21,836 bases of DNA, from assembly GCA_964450435.1 (NCBI GenBank), contig CAYVCX010000054.1, positions 1 through 21,836 on the forward strand, in the 5' to 3' direction. The notes beneath the pieces are model-generated. The model searched no databases and had not been told where the DNA came from. It worked only from the letters and a program-made list of their open reading frames with translations. Of the stretch, positions 6,929 to 15,113 are shown in pieces; within the stretch, counting starts at the first letter, position 1; the number at the start of each line of letters is the position of its first letter. The stretch comes from SKLM01 sp964450435 (GTDB lineage: Bacteria > Chloroflexota > Anaerolineae > B4-G1). Position numbers and translations under genes: made by a program.

Positions 6929-8155
6929 CTAGGAACGAGCGGCCCCCGACCTTCGACTGCCCAGCCACAGCGCTACCACGAGCATCGACGCCAGGGCCCC
7001 CGCGCTCAACGCGTAGCCTGCCTTGATTCCCAGCAGCGGGATAAGGGCATAGGCCAGGGGAGGCCCGACTGCGCTGGCCAGGTCCCCCACGGTGAACAGC
7101 ATGCCCAGGTGCTTGCTCCGCTCACCCGCGCTGCTCAGGTCGTCGATCAGCGTGGTGGACAGGCTCTGATTGCTTCCGCTGGCGAACGCCGTGAGGGGGA
7201 TGCCCACGAGGATGCTCCACGGGGCGCCCAGGCTCAGCAGGGCGAAACCGACCACGCCCGGCATCAGGCCCCCGGCCACGACGCGCCAGCGACTGGCCGC
7301 GCGATCCGACAGCGCTCCCAGGAGCGTGGCAGAGGCCATGGCCACCAGCGTCGACAGGCCCAGGCCAGACCCCGTAAGCGTGGCAACGCCTACCGACCAC
7401 CTCGCAACCCGGATCTGCGCACCCACCTCCTGCTGCAGCAGGAGACCCAGGGTGGAACTGAGCACCCCGGCCACCACCAGGCGGTTGACCCCGTAGAGGG
7501 CAAGGGGAGCCGCCATCGCCGGCCCCGGGCGGAGAATGGGGTCCCCCACGCCGAGGGCGCTGTGCGGCACCGGCCGCTCCGTCGCCCGAGTCTCCGGGAG
7601 GGTGAGCAAGGCGATGCATGCCCCGCTGAAGGTCAGTCCCGCGGCCACACCCATGGCCCGGTGGTAGCCCACCACATCGGTCAGAAGGCCGCCGAGAAAG
7701 GCGCCGCCCGCGGCTCCCAGAAAGAAGAACCCCTGATAGAGCCCCACCCAGCGGCCGCGCACGTCCTCGCTGCTGGCCTCGGCCACGATTGTGTTCCCGC
7801 CGATCCAGATTCCGGCCCAGGCCAGGCCCCACAGGAGCCGACCCATCAACAGCGGCCAGAACCCCCTGGACAGGGCGTAGATGCCCGTGGAGAACGCCCC
7901 GATGAACAGAGCCGCTGCGTAGAGACGCCGGCGGCTGTAGCGGGCGTAGGCCACCCCGGCCGGTCCGTTGAGCACCAGCCGGACGAACCGGTTGGCCGAC
8001 AGGAGGATGCCCACGGCGGCCACCGATACCCCGGCCGCGGCCGTATGCGTCGGCAGGACGGCATAGAGCGAGGCATCGCCGGCCAGGGACAGGCAGGTGC
8101 CCAGCCCCACCGGAAGCAGGATGCGCAGGGCAGACGGCGCCGCCTTCTCCTTCAT
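6929..8155 (-). CDS. Major facilitator superfamily transporter
   Basis: A 408-residue integral membrane protein with about twelve hydrophobic segments and the usual central cytoplasmic loop (about residues 190-215, TLPETRATERPVP). A degenerate motif A lies between TM2 and TM3 (VAYARYSRRRLY). Its repeat in the second half is ALSDRAASRWRVV. The glycine-rich RLLWGLAWAGIWIGGNTI segment around TM4 is typical of drug or metabolite exporters of the superfamily. The substrate cannot be inferred. The ATG at 8155 has GGAGGAG about 10 bases upstream. The gene stands alone: 290 bp separate it from the end of the his operon and the next gene downstream is over 600 bp away. Confidence 0.85.
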   Translation of the reverse strand: MKEKAAPSALRILLPVGLGTCLSLAGDASLYAVLPTHTAAAGVSVAAVGILLSANRFVRLVLNGPAGVAYARYSRRRLYAAALFIGAFSTGIYALSRGFWPLLMGRLLWGLAWAGIWIGGNTIVAEASSEDVRGRWVGLYQGFFFLGAAGGAFLGGLLTDVVGYHRAMGVAAGLTFSGACIALLTLPETRATERPVPHSALGVGDPILRPGPAMAAPLALYGVNRLVVAGVLSSTLGLLLQQEVGAQIRVARWSVGVATLTGSGLGLSTLVAMASATLLGALSDRAASRWRVVAGGLMPGVVGFALLSLGAPWSILVGIPLTAFASGSNQSLSTTLIDDLSSAGERSKHLGMLFTVGDLASAVGPPLAYALIPLLGIKAGYALSAGALASMLVVALWLGSRRSGAARS

Positions 8156-8446
8156 CTACACACCGCTCCTCCACCGGCGCCCCCCGACCCCCGCCCGCAG
8201 CACGCCAGACGGCGTCCCGGGCTCAAGCTGCCGCCCCGCGAGGGGTGGTGAGGAGCCCGGCGCTCTGCTCCCCGGCCTCTGCTCCGGCTCCAGTCCATCG
8301 TGCGAACCCTTCGGGGCCGCCGGAACCGCGCGGATCATCAGGCTTCAGCGCGATCGACCGGTGGCACGACGAAACCACCAGCCGCCCTGGGCCAGTTGCC
8401 GCCTTCGTGGGCGCAATCTCGGGCAGAAGCAGGTATGAAAGGAGTG
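8156..8446 (-). other. Spacer between the his operon end and the MFS gene
   Basis: This GC-rich spacer holds small stem-forming sequences (for example CCCC-TCGC-GGGG on the minus strand, just upstream of the MFS gene). There is no U-tailed terminator and no clear promoter hexamer pair. The end of the his transcript is therefore not marked by an intrinsic terminator that I can see. Confidence 0.35.
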
Positions 8447-9007
8447 CTACCCCAGCTCGCGCAGCGCCGCGTTGACGGCCTCCAGGTGGAAGGCCTCGGG
8501 GTCGAACTCCCCCCTCCACTCCAGATACATCTCGTGCTCGGGATGGTCGGGATCGGCCAAGGCCTCCAGGTACTCCTCGTAACCCCAGATGCCGCCGGCA
8601 TCCTCCGGCGGGGTGGCGCGCCGGCCCGTGACGCACACCGGGTACTGCTGCCCTGGCTCCCGGTCGAGAATCTTCTCCACCTCGAGCACGTGCTCCCAGC
8701 AATCGCCGAAGTCGTACTCATAGACGAAGGTCGAGCCCCGGCCGGCGACCTGGCTGAGGGTCACGTCGCTCTCCTCGATTATATCCGGCATGTAGTCCGG
8801 GTAGGGCACGCCGTAGTACGTTCCATCGATGATGTACTGGTGCAGATGGTAGTCCCACCATCCCATCACCGCCTGGAGCACGTGGTGCAGCTCCTCGAGC
8901 GTCAGGTCGCCGGGCACCTGAATGCGCCGCCAGATGGGTGGGTCACTGTCTCTCAGCGTGACTTTGATCTGAAAGATGCCGTCTTCTCGTGCTTCGGAAT
9001 GGTTCAT
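8447..9007 (-). CDS. pRiA4b ORF-3-family protein, last gene of the his operon
   Basis: A 186-residue protein with the hallmarks of the plasmid pRiA4b ORF-3 family (PF07929). These are the opening F.IKVTLRDSDPPIWRRIQVP, the LEELHHVLQAVMGW helix, HLHQYIIDG and the acidic FVYEYDFGDCWEHVLEVEKI block. The C-terminal part has CVTGRRATPPEDAGGIWGYEEYLE. The biochemical function of the family is not established, though it is often found near mobile elements. The ATG at 9007 overlaps the hisIE stop as ATGA and has AGGAG seven bases upstream, so it is translated with the his genes. No link to histidine synthesis is known. It may be a passenger that gained his-operon expression. Confidence 0.88.
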   Translation of the reverse strand: MNHSEAREDGIFQIKVTLRDSDPPIWRRIQVPGDLTLEELHHVLQAVMGWWDYHLHQYIIDGTYYGVPYPDYMPDIIEESDVTLSQVAGRGSTFVYEYDFGDCWEHVLEVEKILDREPGQQYPVCVTGRRATPPEDAGGIWGYEEYLEALADPDHPEHEMYLEWRGEFDPEAFHLEAVNAALRELG

Positions 9008-9684
9008 TGTCTCTCTCCTGAGCTTCTGATCGGTGATGCGCCCGCACCGCGCCGGCGTCTCGCCAGTTCGTTCTCCACGTCAGATGGCTCCAGCCCTCTC
9101 GCTGCCAGCAGGACCAGGAGATGGTAGGTGAGGTCCGCTAGCTCCGAGACCAGGCGCTCATCCCCCTCATCCTTCGCAGCGAGGATGACCTCCATCGCCT
9201 CCTCCCCGACCTTCTTCAGAATCCCATCCTCGCCGGCGTCGAACAGCCGGGTCGTGTAGGAGCCCGAGGGGCGATTCACGCGCCGATCTCGGATGACGGC
9301 GAAAAGCTCCTGCAGAACTCCGTCGCAGGGTGTGGCGGCATCTGCATCGCCGCGCTGCTCCAGGGCGCGGAAGAAGCACGTCCGCTCCCCTGTATGACAG
9401 GCCGGGCCCTGTGGATCGACCTCCACGAGAAGGGTGTCGGCATCGCAATCCACCAGGACCTGGCGCACGTCCATGAAGTTGCCTGACGTGGCCCCCTTAT
9501 GCCACAGCTCCTCACGGCTGCGGCTCCAGAAGTGTGCCTGGCCGGTCTCGCGTGTCAGGCGCAGCGCCTCCCGGTTCATCCAGGCCACCATCAGGACGTC
9601 GCCCGTCGCCGCGTCCTGGATCACGGCGGGCACCAGGCCGCGTGCGTCAAATCGAATCTGCTCGCCCACGGCCCGATCACCCAT
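9004..9684 (-). CDS. hisIE: HisIE: phosphoribosyl-AMP cyclohydrolase / phosphoribosyl-ATP pyrophosphatase
   Basis: A fused enzyme for steps 2 and 3 of histidine synthesis. The start is taken as the ATG at 9684 (226 residues), overlapping the hisF stop by 8 bases; the frame extends to 9732 but that would run deeper into hisF. The HisI half (about 1-115) has WHKGATSGNF, the metal-binding CDADTLL (80-86) and CHTGERTCFF with Cys96 and Cys103 as zinc ligands. The HisE half (about 125-205) is a MazG-like helical domain with GEEAMEVILAAKDE and SELADLTYH, supplying its acidic magnesium ligands. Fusion of the two activities is common in bacteria. It is coupled downstream to the pRiA4b-type gene. Confidence 0.95.
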   Translation of the reverse strand: MGDRAVGEQIRFDARGLVPAVIQDAATGDVLMVAWMNREALRLTRETGQAHFWSRSREELWHKGATSGNFMDVRQVLVDCDADTLLVEVDPQGPACHTGERTCFFRALEQRGDADAATPCDGVLQELFAVIRDRRVNRPSGSYTTRLFDAGEDGILKKVGEEAMEVILAAKDEGDERLVSELADLTYHLLVLLAARGLEPSDVENELARRRRGAGASPIRSSGERQ

Positions 9685-10501
9685 CGGCCACCCCGGCGCG
9701 ACCCTCGCCCTCCGCCGCCCATCCCTCGCCACCCCTCATTCGCACCACAAGCCCCCGTTCCACCAGATAGGCCTTCACGTCGCCAATGCTCAGCATCCGA
9801 TCGTGGAACAGAGAGGCAGCCAGCGCCGCATCGGCTCGTCCCTCCGTCAGCACCTCATAGAAGTGCTCGGGACGTCCGGCACCGCCGCTGGCGATGACGG
9901 GCACGGGCACTGCTTCTGCGACGGCGCGCGTCAGGGCCAGATCGTAGCCCGCCAGCGTGCCATCGGCGTCCATGCTGGTCAGTAACACCTCCCCGGCGCC
10001 CGCCTCCACGGCCTCCACCGCCCAGGAGACAGCATCGCGATCCGTCGGCACGCGCCCTCCGCTGATGACCACCTCCCAGCGCTGTCCCGATCCCTCGCCG
10101 ACGCGCCGCCCGTCGATGGCGACGACGATGCACTGGCTGCCGAAACGCTCCGCTGCAGCGGTGAGCAAGCCGGGATCGCGCACCGCCGCCGTGTTGATGC
10201 TCACCTTGTCGGCCCCGGCGAGGAGGAGCGAACGCACATCCTCCACCCGCCGCACCCCCCCGCCGACGGTCAGGGGCATGAACACCTCGGCTGCCACCTG
10301 GCGAACCAGTTCCACCGTGGTGGCGTGTCCCTCCGGCGTGGCCGAGATATCCAGAAAGACCAGCTCGTCGGCGCCCTCGGCGTCGTAGAGTCGGGCATTC
10401 TCCACCGGGTCGCCCGCGTCCCGGAGGTCGACGAAGTTGACCCCCTTGACCACGCGGCCGTCCTTGACGTCCAAACACGGGATGATCCTCTTAGCCAGCA
10501 T
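9677..10501 (-). CDS. hisF: HisF, imidazole glycerol phosphate synthase cyclase subunit
   Basis: Cyclase subunit that, with HisH, turns PRFAR plus ammonia into imidazole glycerol phosphate and AICAR. A (beta-alpha)8 barrel of 274 residues. The two catalytic aspartates are in their usual places, D11 in CLDV and D130 in VAIDGR. The phosphate loops are clear (TVGGGVRRVEDV, DADGTLAGYD, IASGGAG). About 20 extra residues, Gly/Glu/Arg-rich, follow the usual C-terminus. They coincide with the stretch reading into hisIE and may just reflect the overlap. The ATG at 10501 lies within the 3' end of hisA (11-base overlap) behind GGGGGAGG. Confidence 0.96.
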   Translation of the reverse strand: MLAKRIIPCLDVKDGRVVKGVNFVDLRDAGDPVENARLYDAEGADELVFLDISATPEGHATTVELVRQVAAEVFMPLTVGGGVRRVEDVRSLLLAGADKVSINTAAVRDPGLLTAAAERFGSQCIVVAIDGRRVGEGSGQRWEVVISGGRVPTDRDAVSWAVEAVEAGAGEVLLTSMDADGTLAGYDLALTRAVAEAVPVPVIASGGAGRPEHFYEVLTEGRADAALAASLFHDRMLSIGDVKAYLVERGLVVRMRGGEGWAAEGEGRAGVADG

Positions 10502-11258
10502 TTCGTTCCTCCCCCACCTCCAGCGCCTCCCTCAGGTCTACGTCCCCCTCGTACAGCGCGCGGCCGATGATGACGCCGCTGAGGCCCATCTCGCGGCTGC
10601 GCCGTACGTCGTCAAGGCCCGCCACGCCACCCGAGGCGATGACGCGCGCCTCTGTCGCCCGGGCCAGGGCCACCGTCGCCTCCAGGTTCAGGCCGCTGCC
10701 CATGCCGTCGCGGGCAACGTCGGTCAAGATGATCCACCGCATCCCTCGATCCATCCACGCGCGGGCCAGATCCAGGGGTGTCAGCTCAGATGCCTGCTGC
10801 CAGCCGTGGGTGCGGACGCGCCCACCGCGCGTGTCTATGGCCAGCGCCACCCGCTCCGGCCCGAAGGTCTCCAGGGCCGTTTCGACCAGGGCGGGCTTCT
10901 CCACCGCCGCGGTGCCCACGACCACCCGTTCCACGCCCGCCTCAAAGGCCCGGCCCATAGAGGCCATGTCGCGCAACCCGCCGCCGAACTGAACCCTCAG
11001 ATCGCCGCTCACGATGCGCTCCAGCGCCGCCAGGTTCTCCTCCCCCCGCTCCCCGAAGGCACCGTCCAGATTGACGACGTGGATCCACGAGGCCCCCGCC
11101 TCCCGCCATCGGCAGGCCACCACAAGCGGATCCCCCCCGTACGAGGTCTCACGGTCGGGGTTGCCCTGAACGAGGCGGACGACGCGCCCTCGACGCAGGT
11201 CGATGGCCGGGTACACTGTCCACTCGGCGGAGCTGGCCCTCGCCGTACCTCTAACCAT
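10491..11258 (-). CDS. hisA: HisA, ProFAR isomerase
   Basis: Step 4 enzyme, converting ProFAR to PRFAR. A 255-residue barrel with catalytic aspartates in PAIDLRRG (D20) and AIDTRGG (D142), plus the phosphate-binding QFGGGLRD and TDVARDGM...ASGGVAG loops. It carries about 12 more N-terminal residues than most HisA proteins. The ATG at 11258 has an excellent GAGGAAGG six bases upstream, so I keep it; an internal GTG just before YPAID is the alternative. The 33-bp gap to hisH is the widest in the distal half of the operon. Confidence 0.95.
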   Translation of the reverse strand: MVRGTARASSAEWTVYPAIDLRRGRVVRLVQGNPDRETSYGGDPLVVACRWREAGASWIHVVNLDGAFGERGEENLAALERIVSGDLRVQFGGGLRDMASMGRAFEAGVERVVVGTAAVEKPALVETALETFGPERVALAIDTRGGRVRTHGWQQASELTPLDLARAWMDRGMRWIILTDVARDGMGSGLNLEATVALARATEARVIASGGVAGLDDVRRSREMGLSGVIIGRALYEGDVDLREALEVGEERNAG

Positions 11259-11291
11259 ATGATACCTTCCTCACAACTGACCTCCTCAAAA

Positions 11292-11912
11292 CTAGGCCGC
11301 GACCCGCTCCACGAAGTTGCGCAGGACGTGCAACCCCACCTGCTGGCTCTTCTCCGGGTGGAACTGCACCCCGTAGACGGGCCCCCGGCCGACCACGGAG
11401 GCGAAGGCCCCGGAGTAATCGGTGACGCCGAGCACGTCCTCGGGCTGCGGCTCACAGTAATAGGCGTGGTTGAAGTACGCCCAGGCCCCGTCGGGCAGGC
11501 CGTGGAGCAGCGGGCTCGCCCTTCGCGGCTCGATCTGGTTCCAGCCGGTGTGAGGGATCTTGAAGCCCCGGGACACGATGCGGTCGGAGAAGCGAACGAC
11601 GCGTCCTGGCAGCAAGCCGAGCCCGACGTGGCGTCCCATCTCCTCTCCCTCTTGGCACAGCACCTGCATCCCCACGCAGATCCCCAGAAGGGGCTTCTGC
11701 CGTTCGACAGCCTCCCTGATGGCGTCCACGAAGCCGGCGCGCCGCAGGCCGGACATGCAGTCTCCAAAAGCTCCCACGCCCGGCAGGACCACCCTGTCGG
11801 CGTCTCGGATGGGCCCCGGCCCGTGAGCCAGCGCCACGTCGGCCCCCACCGCCTCCAGCGCCTTGTGCACCGAGCGCACGTTTCCGGCCCCGTAGTCAAC
11901 CAGGGCGATCAC
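11292..11912 (-). CDS. hisH: HisH, imidazole glycerol phosphate synthase amidotransferase
   Basis: Class I glutamine amidotransferase that feeds ammonia to HisF. It has 206 residues, as usual. The nucleophile is C79 in LGICVGMQ, the oxyanion strand is PGVGAFGDCM, and the His-Glu of the triad sit in FHPEKS (about 184-189). The start is GTG at 11912, overlapping the hisB stop as GTGA with AAGGGGA four bases upstream, so translation is coupled to hisB. Gene order B-H-A-F is the conserved his core. Confidence 0.96.
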   Translation of the reverse strand: MIALVDYGAGNVRSVHKALEAVGADVALAHGPGPIRDADRVVLPGVGAFGDCMSGLRRAGFVDAIREAVERQKPLLGICVGMQVLCQEGEEMGRHVGLGLLPGRVVRFSDRIVSRGFKIPHTGWNQIEPRRASPLLHGLPDGAWAYFNHAYYCEPQPEDVLGVTDYSGAFASVVGRGPVYGVQFHPEKSQQVGLHVLRNFVERVAA

Positions 11913-12538
11913 AGCGTCCCCTTCGTCGACGGAATGGAGCTTCCCCGGCGCGGATCGAGGCGGGTCGCGCTATCCAGTGCCCGGCCGAAAGCCTTGAAGA
12001 GAGCTTCGGCCTTGTGATGATCATCCCGCCCGTGCACCACGCGGGCATGGACATTCCCACGTGCGGCAACAGCGAAGGACTCGAAGGCGTGCTGAATCAG
12101 CGTCACCGGGACACCTCCCACGAGAGAGCCGGCCCACTCCATCTCTGTCACGGCGTAGGGCCGACCGGACAGATCGACGGCCACGAGAGCCAGCGCCTCA
12201 TCCATAGGAACGTAGGCCGATCCGACGCGGACAATGCCCCCCCGGTCGCCGAGCGCCCGGTCGAAAGCGGTCCCCAGGACGAGCGCCACGTCCTCCACTG
12301 TGTGATGCACGTCCACGTGCAGATCGCCCTCCGCACGGACCTCCATGTCGAACAACCCGTGGACTGCAACGTGAGCCAGCATATGGTCCAGAAACCCGAC
12401 ACCCGTGTCGATGGTGTGGCATCCGGACCCTTCAAGAGTGAGATGCAGCGAGACCTTCGTCTCAGCGGTCTCGCGCTCCACGCTGGCGCGGCGCGGCAGG
12501 CCCGAGGCATGTTCGTCTGCCATGTGCACTTCATCCAT
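11909..12538 (-). CDS. hisB: HisB, imidazoleglycerol-phosphate dehydratase
   Basis: Dehydrates imidazole glycerol phosphate to imidazole acetol phosphate. At 209 residues it is the monofunctional form, without the N-terminal HAD phosphatase domain of enterobacterial HisB. Manganese-binding histidines are seen in FLDHMLAH (49-56), VHHTVEDVA (77-85) and near the C-terminus in DDHHKAEALFKA. A short N-terminal extension precedes the conserved core, so the in-frame ATG five codons later is an alternative. The GGAG nine bases before the ATG at 12538 favours the longer form. Only 6 bp separate it from hisC. Because the phosphatase domain is absent, a separate histidinol-phosphatase is needed. Confidence 0.96.
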   Translation of the reverse strand: MDEVHMADEHASGLPRRASVERETAETKVSLHLTLEGSGCHTIDTGVGFLDHMLAHVAVHGLFDMEVRAEGDLHVDVHHTVEDVALVLGTAFDRALGDRGGIVRVGSAYVPMDEALALVAVDLSGRPYAVTEMEWAGSLVGGVPVTLIQHAFESFAVAARGNVHARVVHGRDDHHKAEALFKAFGRALDSATRLDPRRGSSIPSTKGTL

Positions 12539-12544
12539 GAATAG

Positions 12545-13627
12545 TCACTCCATTCCCCGCAGGACTTCAAGCAGGGCCTCAGTCTGTTCCGGGGTGCCGA
12601 CGCTGATGCGCACGTACCCGGCCATGGCCGCGCTGGAGAAGTCCCGGATCAGGATCCCCTCGCGGGCCAGATCATCGACGAGCGCGAGCGCATCGCGTCC
12701 CTTGACCTGGACCAGGACGAAATTGGTCTGGCTCGGCAGGGGCTCCAGCCACGGAATCGCCGCCAGGCCCTCTATCAGGCGTTCCCGCTCCTCAATCAAG
12801 CGGCTCACGTTCACCTGCACCGCCTCCACATCGTCCAGCGTCGCCAGGGCCGCCACCACTGCTGCAGCGTTGACGTTGTAGGGCGGACGTATCCGGCGGA
12901 GACAGGCGGCCAGCTCCCCCTGGAGCAGCGCGTAGCCCAGGCGCAGGCCCGCCAGGCCCGCCCATTTGCTGAACGTGCGAATCACAACCAGGTTCCTACG
13001 GTCGGCCAGCAGGGGTGCGACGCTCTCCCCACCGAACTCGATGTACGCCTCATCGACGGCCACCATCACAGGCAGCTCCAGCAGCCGCTCCATCACCTCC
13101 ACGGCAATCGCCTGCCCGCTGGGATTCCCTGGCGAGGCCACGAAGAGCAGCCTGGCCGCGCCCTGGCTCTGCCTGACGGTCTCCTCCACAGCGCTCACGT
13201 CAAGAGACAGGTCCTCACGCCGGGGCGCGGTCCACGGGCGGCACCGGTTGACGCGCGTGTAGAAATCGTACATCGAGAAGGTCGGCGGACAGGTGACCAC
13301 GCCCTCGCCGGGTTCGACGAACAGGCGGATCAGCAGATCGATCATCTCGTCAGCGCCGTTGCTCAAGACCACCTGATCCGGCGCCACGCCGGCGTAACGG
13401 GCCACCGCCTCGCGGAGGCGGCCGTAGCCGGGGTGAAACTGGTACTCGTCGAAGCTTGCCAGGGCCTCCGCCACCCGCGGAGAGGGTCCGAAAGGGTTCT
13501 CATTGGCGCTCAGTCGAATGAGAGCCCCTTTGTTCAGGCCAGCTTGCCGAGCCGCTGCGTCCAGGTCGGGTGGCTCATACGGCTCTATTCTGTCGAGATA
13601 GGGGTGAGACGGTTCGATCGTCGGCAT
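12545..13627 (-). CDS. hisC: HisC, histidinol-phosphate aminotransferase
   Basis: PLP-dependent class I/II aminotransferase that makes histidinol phosphate. The 360-residue length fits. Visible features are LSANENPFGPS (39-49), SNGADEMID for cofactor phosphate binding, PGNPSG with N168, VDEAYIEF with D192, and the PLP lysine K221 in TFSKWAGLAG. The start at 13627 has AGGAGG six bases upstream. The 105-bp gap to hisD is the longest inside the operon. It ends in a perfect hairpin (TGAGGC/GCCTCA, 13639-13655) touching the ribosome site, which may affect translation. Confidence 0.96.
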   Translation of the reverse strand: MPTIEPSHPYLDRIEPYEPPDLDAAARQAGLNKGALIRLSANENPFGPSPRVAEALASFDEYQFHPGYGRLREAVARYAGVAPDQVVLSNGADEMIDLLIRLFVEPGEGVVTCPPTFSMYDFYTRVNRCRPWTAPRREDLSLDVSAVEETVRQSQGAARLLFVASPGNPSGQAIAVEVMERLLELPVMVAVDEAYIEFGGESVAPLLADRRNLVVIRTFSKWAGLAGLRLGYALLQGELAACLRRIRPPYNVNAAAVVAALATLDDVEAVQVNVSRLIEERERLIEGLAAIPWLEPLPSQTNFVLVQVKGRDALALVDDLAREGILIRDFSSAAMAGYVRISVGTPEQTEALLEVLRGME

Positions 13628-13638
13628 AGGCCACCTCC

Positions 13639-13655
13639 TGAGGCATCCTGCCTCA
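13639..13655 (-). promoter_or_regulatory. Hairpin next to the hisC ribosome-binding site
   Basis: TGAGGC-ATCCT-GCCTCA forms a perfect 6-bp stem in the hisD-hisC spacer; on the minus strand it runs straight into AGGAGG of hisC. There is no U-tract, so it is not a terminator. It may be an RNA stability or translation element, or chance. Confidence 0.3.
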
Positions 13656-13732
13656 TAGCTGCCTGCAACTCCGTTATCCCCTGGAGTCGAGGGCCAACCT
13701 GTGTGACGCTACACGGGCTCCCCGGGGTCCAC

Positions 13733-15094
13733 TCAGCTCTGGTCACTCCCGCGCATCCCCGCCGCGGCGGCGTGAGCGGTGAGGGACTCGGCAGCGGCGA
13801 TCCGGGCAGCGGGATCGCAGAGCCGGAAAGCGGTCCCACTATCCAGAGCGATGACGTTGGTCAGCCTGACGAAGTCGAGGACATTCACCGGGGAGGCGAA
13901 GCGCGCGGTGCCCCCGGTAGGCATAACGTGGCTCGGTCCGGCCACGTAGTCGCCCAACACCTCGAACGAGTGCTCGCCCAGGAAAAGCCCCCCGGCGTTC
14001 CGAATCCTCTCAGCCCAGAACTCCGGCTCCCGAACAGACAGACACAGATGTTCCGGCGCGAACTCGTCGGCCAGCCGCACGGCACTGGCGAGATCGGGGG
14101 TGAGCACAATCCCTCCCTGGCCGGACAGCGCTGCCTCGAGCACATCCCTGCGAGCCAAGGACTCGACCTGCCGCGTCACCTCGGCCTGCACCGCCTCCGC
14201 AACGTCACGGGACGGCGTGAGGAGGATGGCCGTCGCCAGGACGTCGTGCTCCGCCTGCGCCAGAAGATCGGCCGCCACCCAGACGGGATTCGCCGAGTCG
14301 TCGGCCACCACCACCGTCTCCGTGGGGCCGTACAATCCGTCCAGGCCGACGTAGCCATACACCTGTCGCTTGGCCAACGTCGTGAAAAGGCCGCCGGCGC
14401 CGGCAATCTTATCGACGCGCGGGATTGTCTCCGTCCCGAAAGCCATGGCCCCAATTGCCTGGGCGCCGCCCACGCGGAAGAGACGGTCGACGCCGGCCAG
14501 GTGCGCGGCGGCCAACGTAACCTCAGGACCCCGGCCGCCCTCATCGGACGGCGTGCAGACGATCACCTCGTCCACGCCGGCCACGCGAGCGGGAATGGCG
14601 GTCATCAACAGCGACGACGGAAGCGGAGCGGTGCCGCCTGGCACGTAGATACCCACTCGCCCAAGGGGCGTCATTCGCTGCCCCAGCCTTCCGCCCATCT
14701 CCGTGGTCTCCCACGAGGGCAGGGGCTGCCGTCCGTGGAAGCTGCGAATCCGCCCCGCTGCCAGTTCCAGGGCTGCAGCCAGATCGGCGGGGAGGTTCGC
14801 ACAGCAGGTCTCCCACACCGACCCGGGCACTTCGAAATCCTCCAACGTCAGCCCGTCAACACGGAAAGCCCAGTCGCGCAGCGCCGCATCTCCGCGGCTC
14901 CGCACGTCGGCCAGGATCCGACTTGTCGCCTCCTCTGGAGTAAGGGTTTCGCCGAAGACGCGCCGAATGCCTGCCTCAACGGACTCCGGCACTTCCTCCA
15001 GAATCAGCATGTCCCTGCGGCGAAGGAGCGTGCGTCGGGCCTCCTCCAGATCCTCGAAGATGCTCAATACCACGGTATGGTTCCCCTTGTCCAC
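13733..15094 (-). CDS. hisD: HisD, histidinol dehydrogenase (divergent)
   Basis: Two-step NAD-dependent oxidation of histidinol to histidine, the last reaction of the pathway. It has about 453 residues. Zinc and catalytic residues are all found: Q280 and H283 in LAQAEHD, the E348-H349 pair in APEHL, D382 in GDYVAGPSHVMPTGG, and H441 near the C-terminus. The usual KI(V/A)GPGN signature is replaced by DKIAGAGGLF (228-237), marking a divergent subfamily. The start is uncertain: GTG at 15094 has a weak ribosome site, whereas a GTG at 15073 has AAGGGGA eight bases upstream. The gene follows hisG after 19 bp. Confidence 0.94.
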   Translation of the reverse strand: MDKGNHTVVLSIFEDLEEARRTLLRRRDMLILEEVPESVEAGIRRVFGETLTPEEATSRILADVRSRGDAALRDWAFRVDGLTLEDFEVPGSVWETCCANLPADLAAALELAAGRIRSFHGRQPLPSWETTEMGGRLGQRMTPLGRVGIYVPGGTAPLPSSLLMTAIPARVAGVDEVIVCTPSDEGGRGPEVTLAAAHLAGVDRLFRVGGAQAIGAMAFGTETIPRVDKIAGAGGLFTTLAKRQVYGYVGLDGLYGPTETVVVADDSANPVWVAADLLAQAEHDVLATAILLTPSRDVAEAVQAEVTRQVESLARRDVLEAALSGQGGIVLTPDLASAVRLADEFAPEHLCLSVREPEFWAERIRNAGGLFLGEHSFEVLGDYVAGPSHVMPTGGTARFASPVNVLDFVRLTNVIALDSGTAFRLCDPAARIAAAESLTAHAAAAGMRGSDQS

Positions 15095-15113
15095 CCCAGA
15101 TCGAGTGCCTGAT

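Noticed and set aside
6535..6968. Leftward frames of about 120-130 codons
   Set aside because: No domain features or ribosome site are seen; composition is typical of spurious frames, and one overlaps the MFS 3' end.
10437..12017. 526-codon rightward open frame
   Set aside because: It is antisense to hisF, hisA and hisH, which have intact catalytic motifs. Long antisense frames are common in GC-rich genes.
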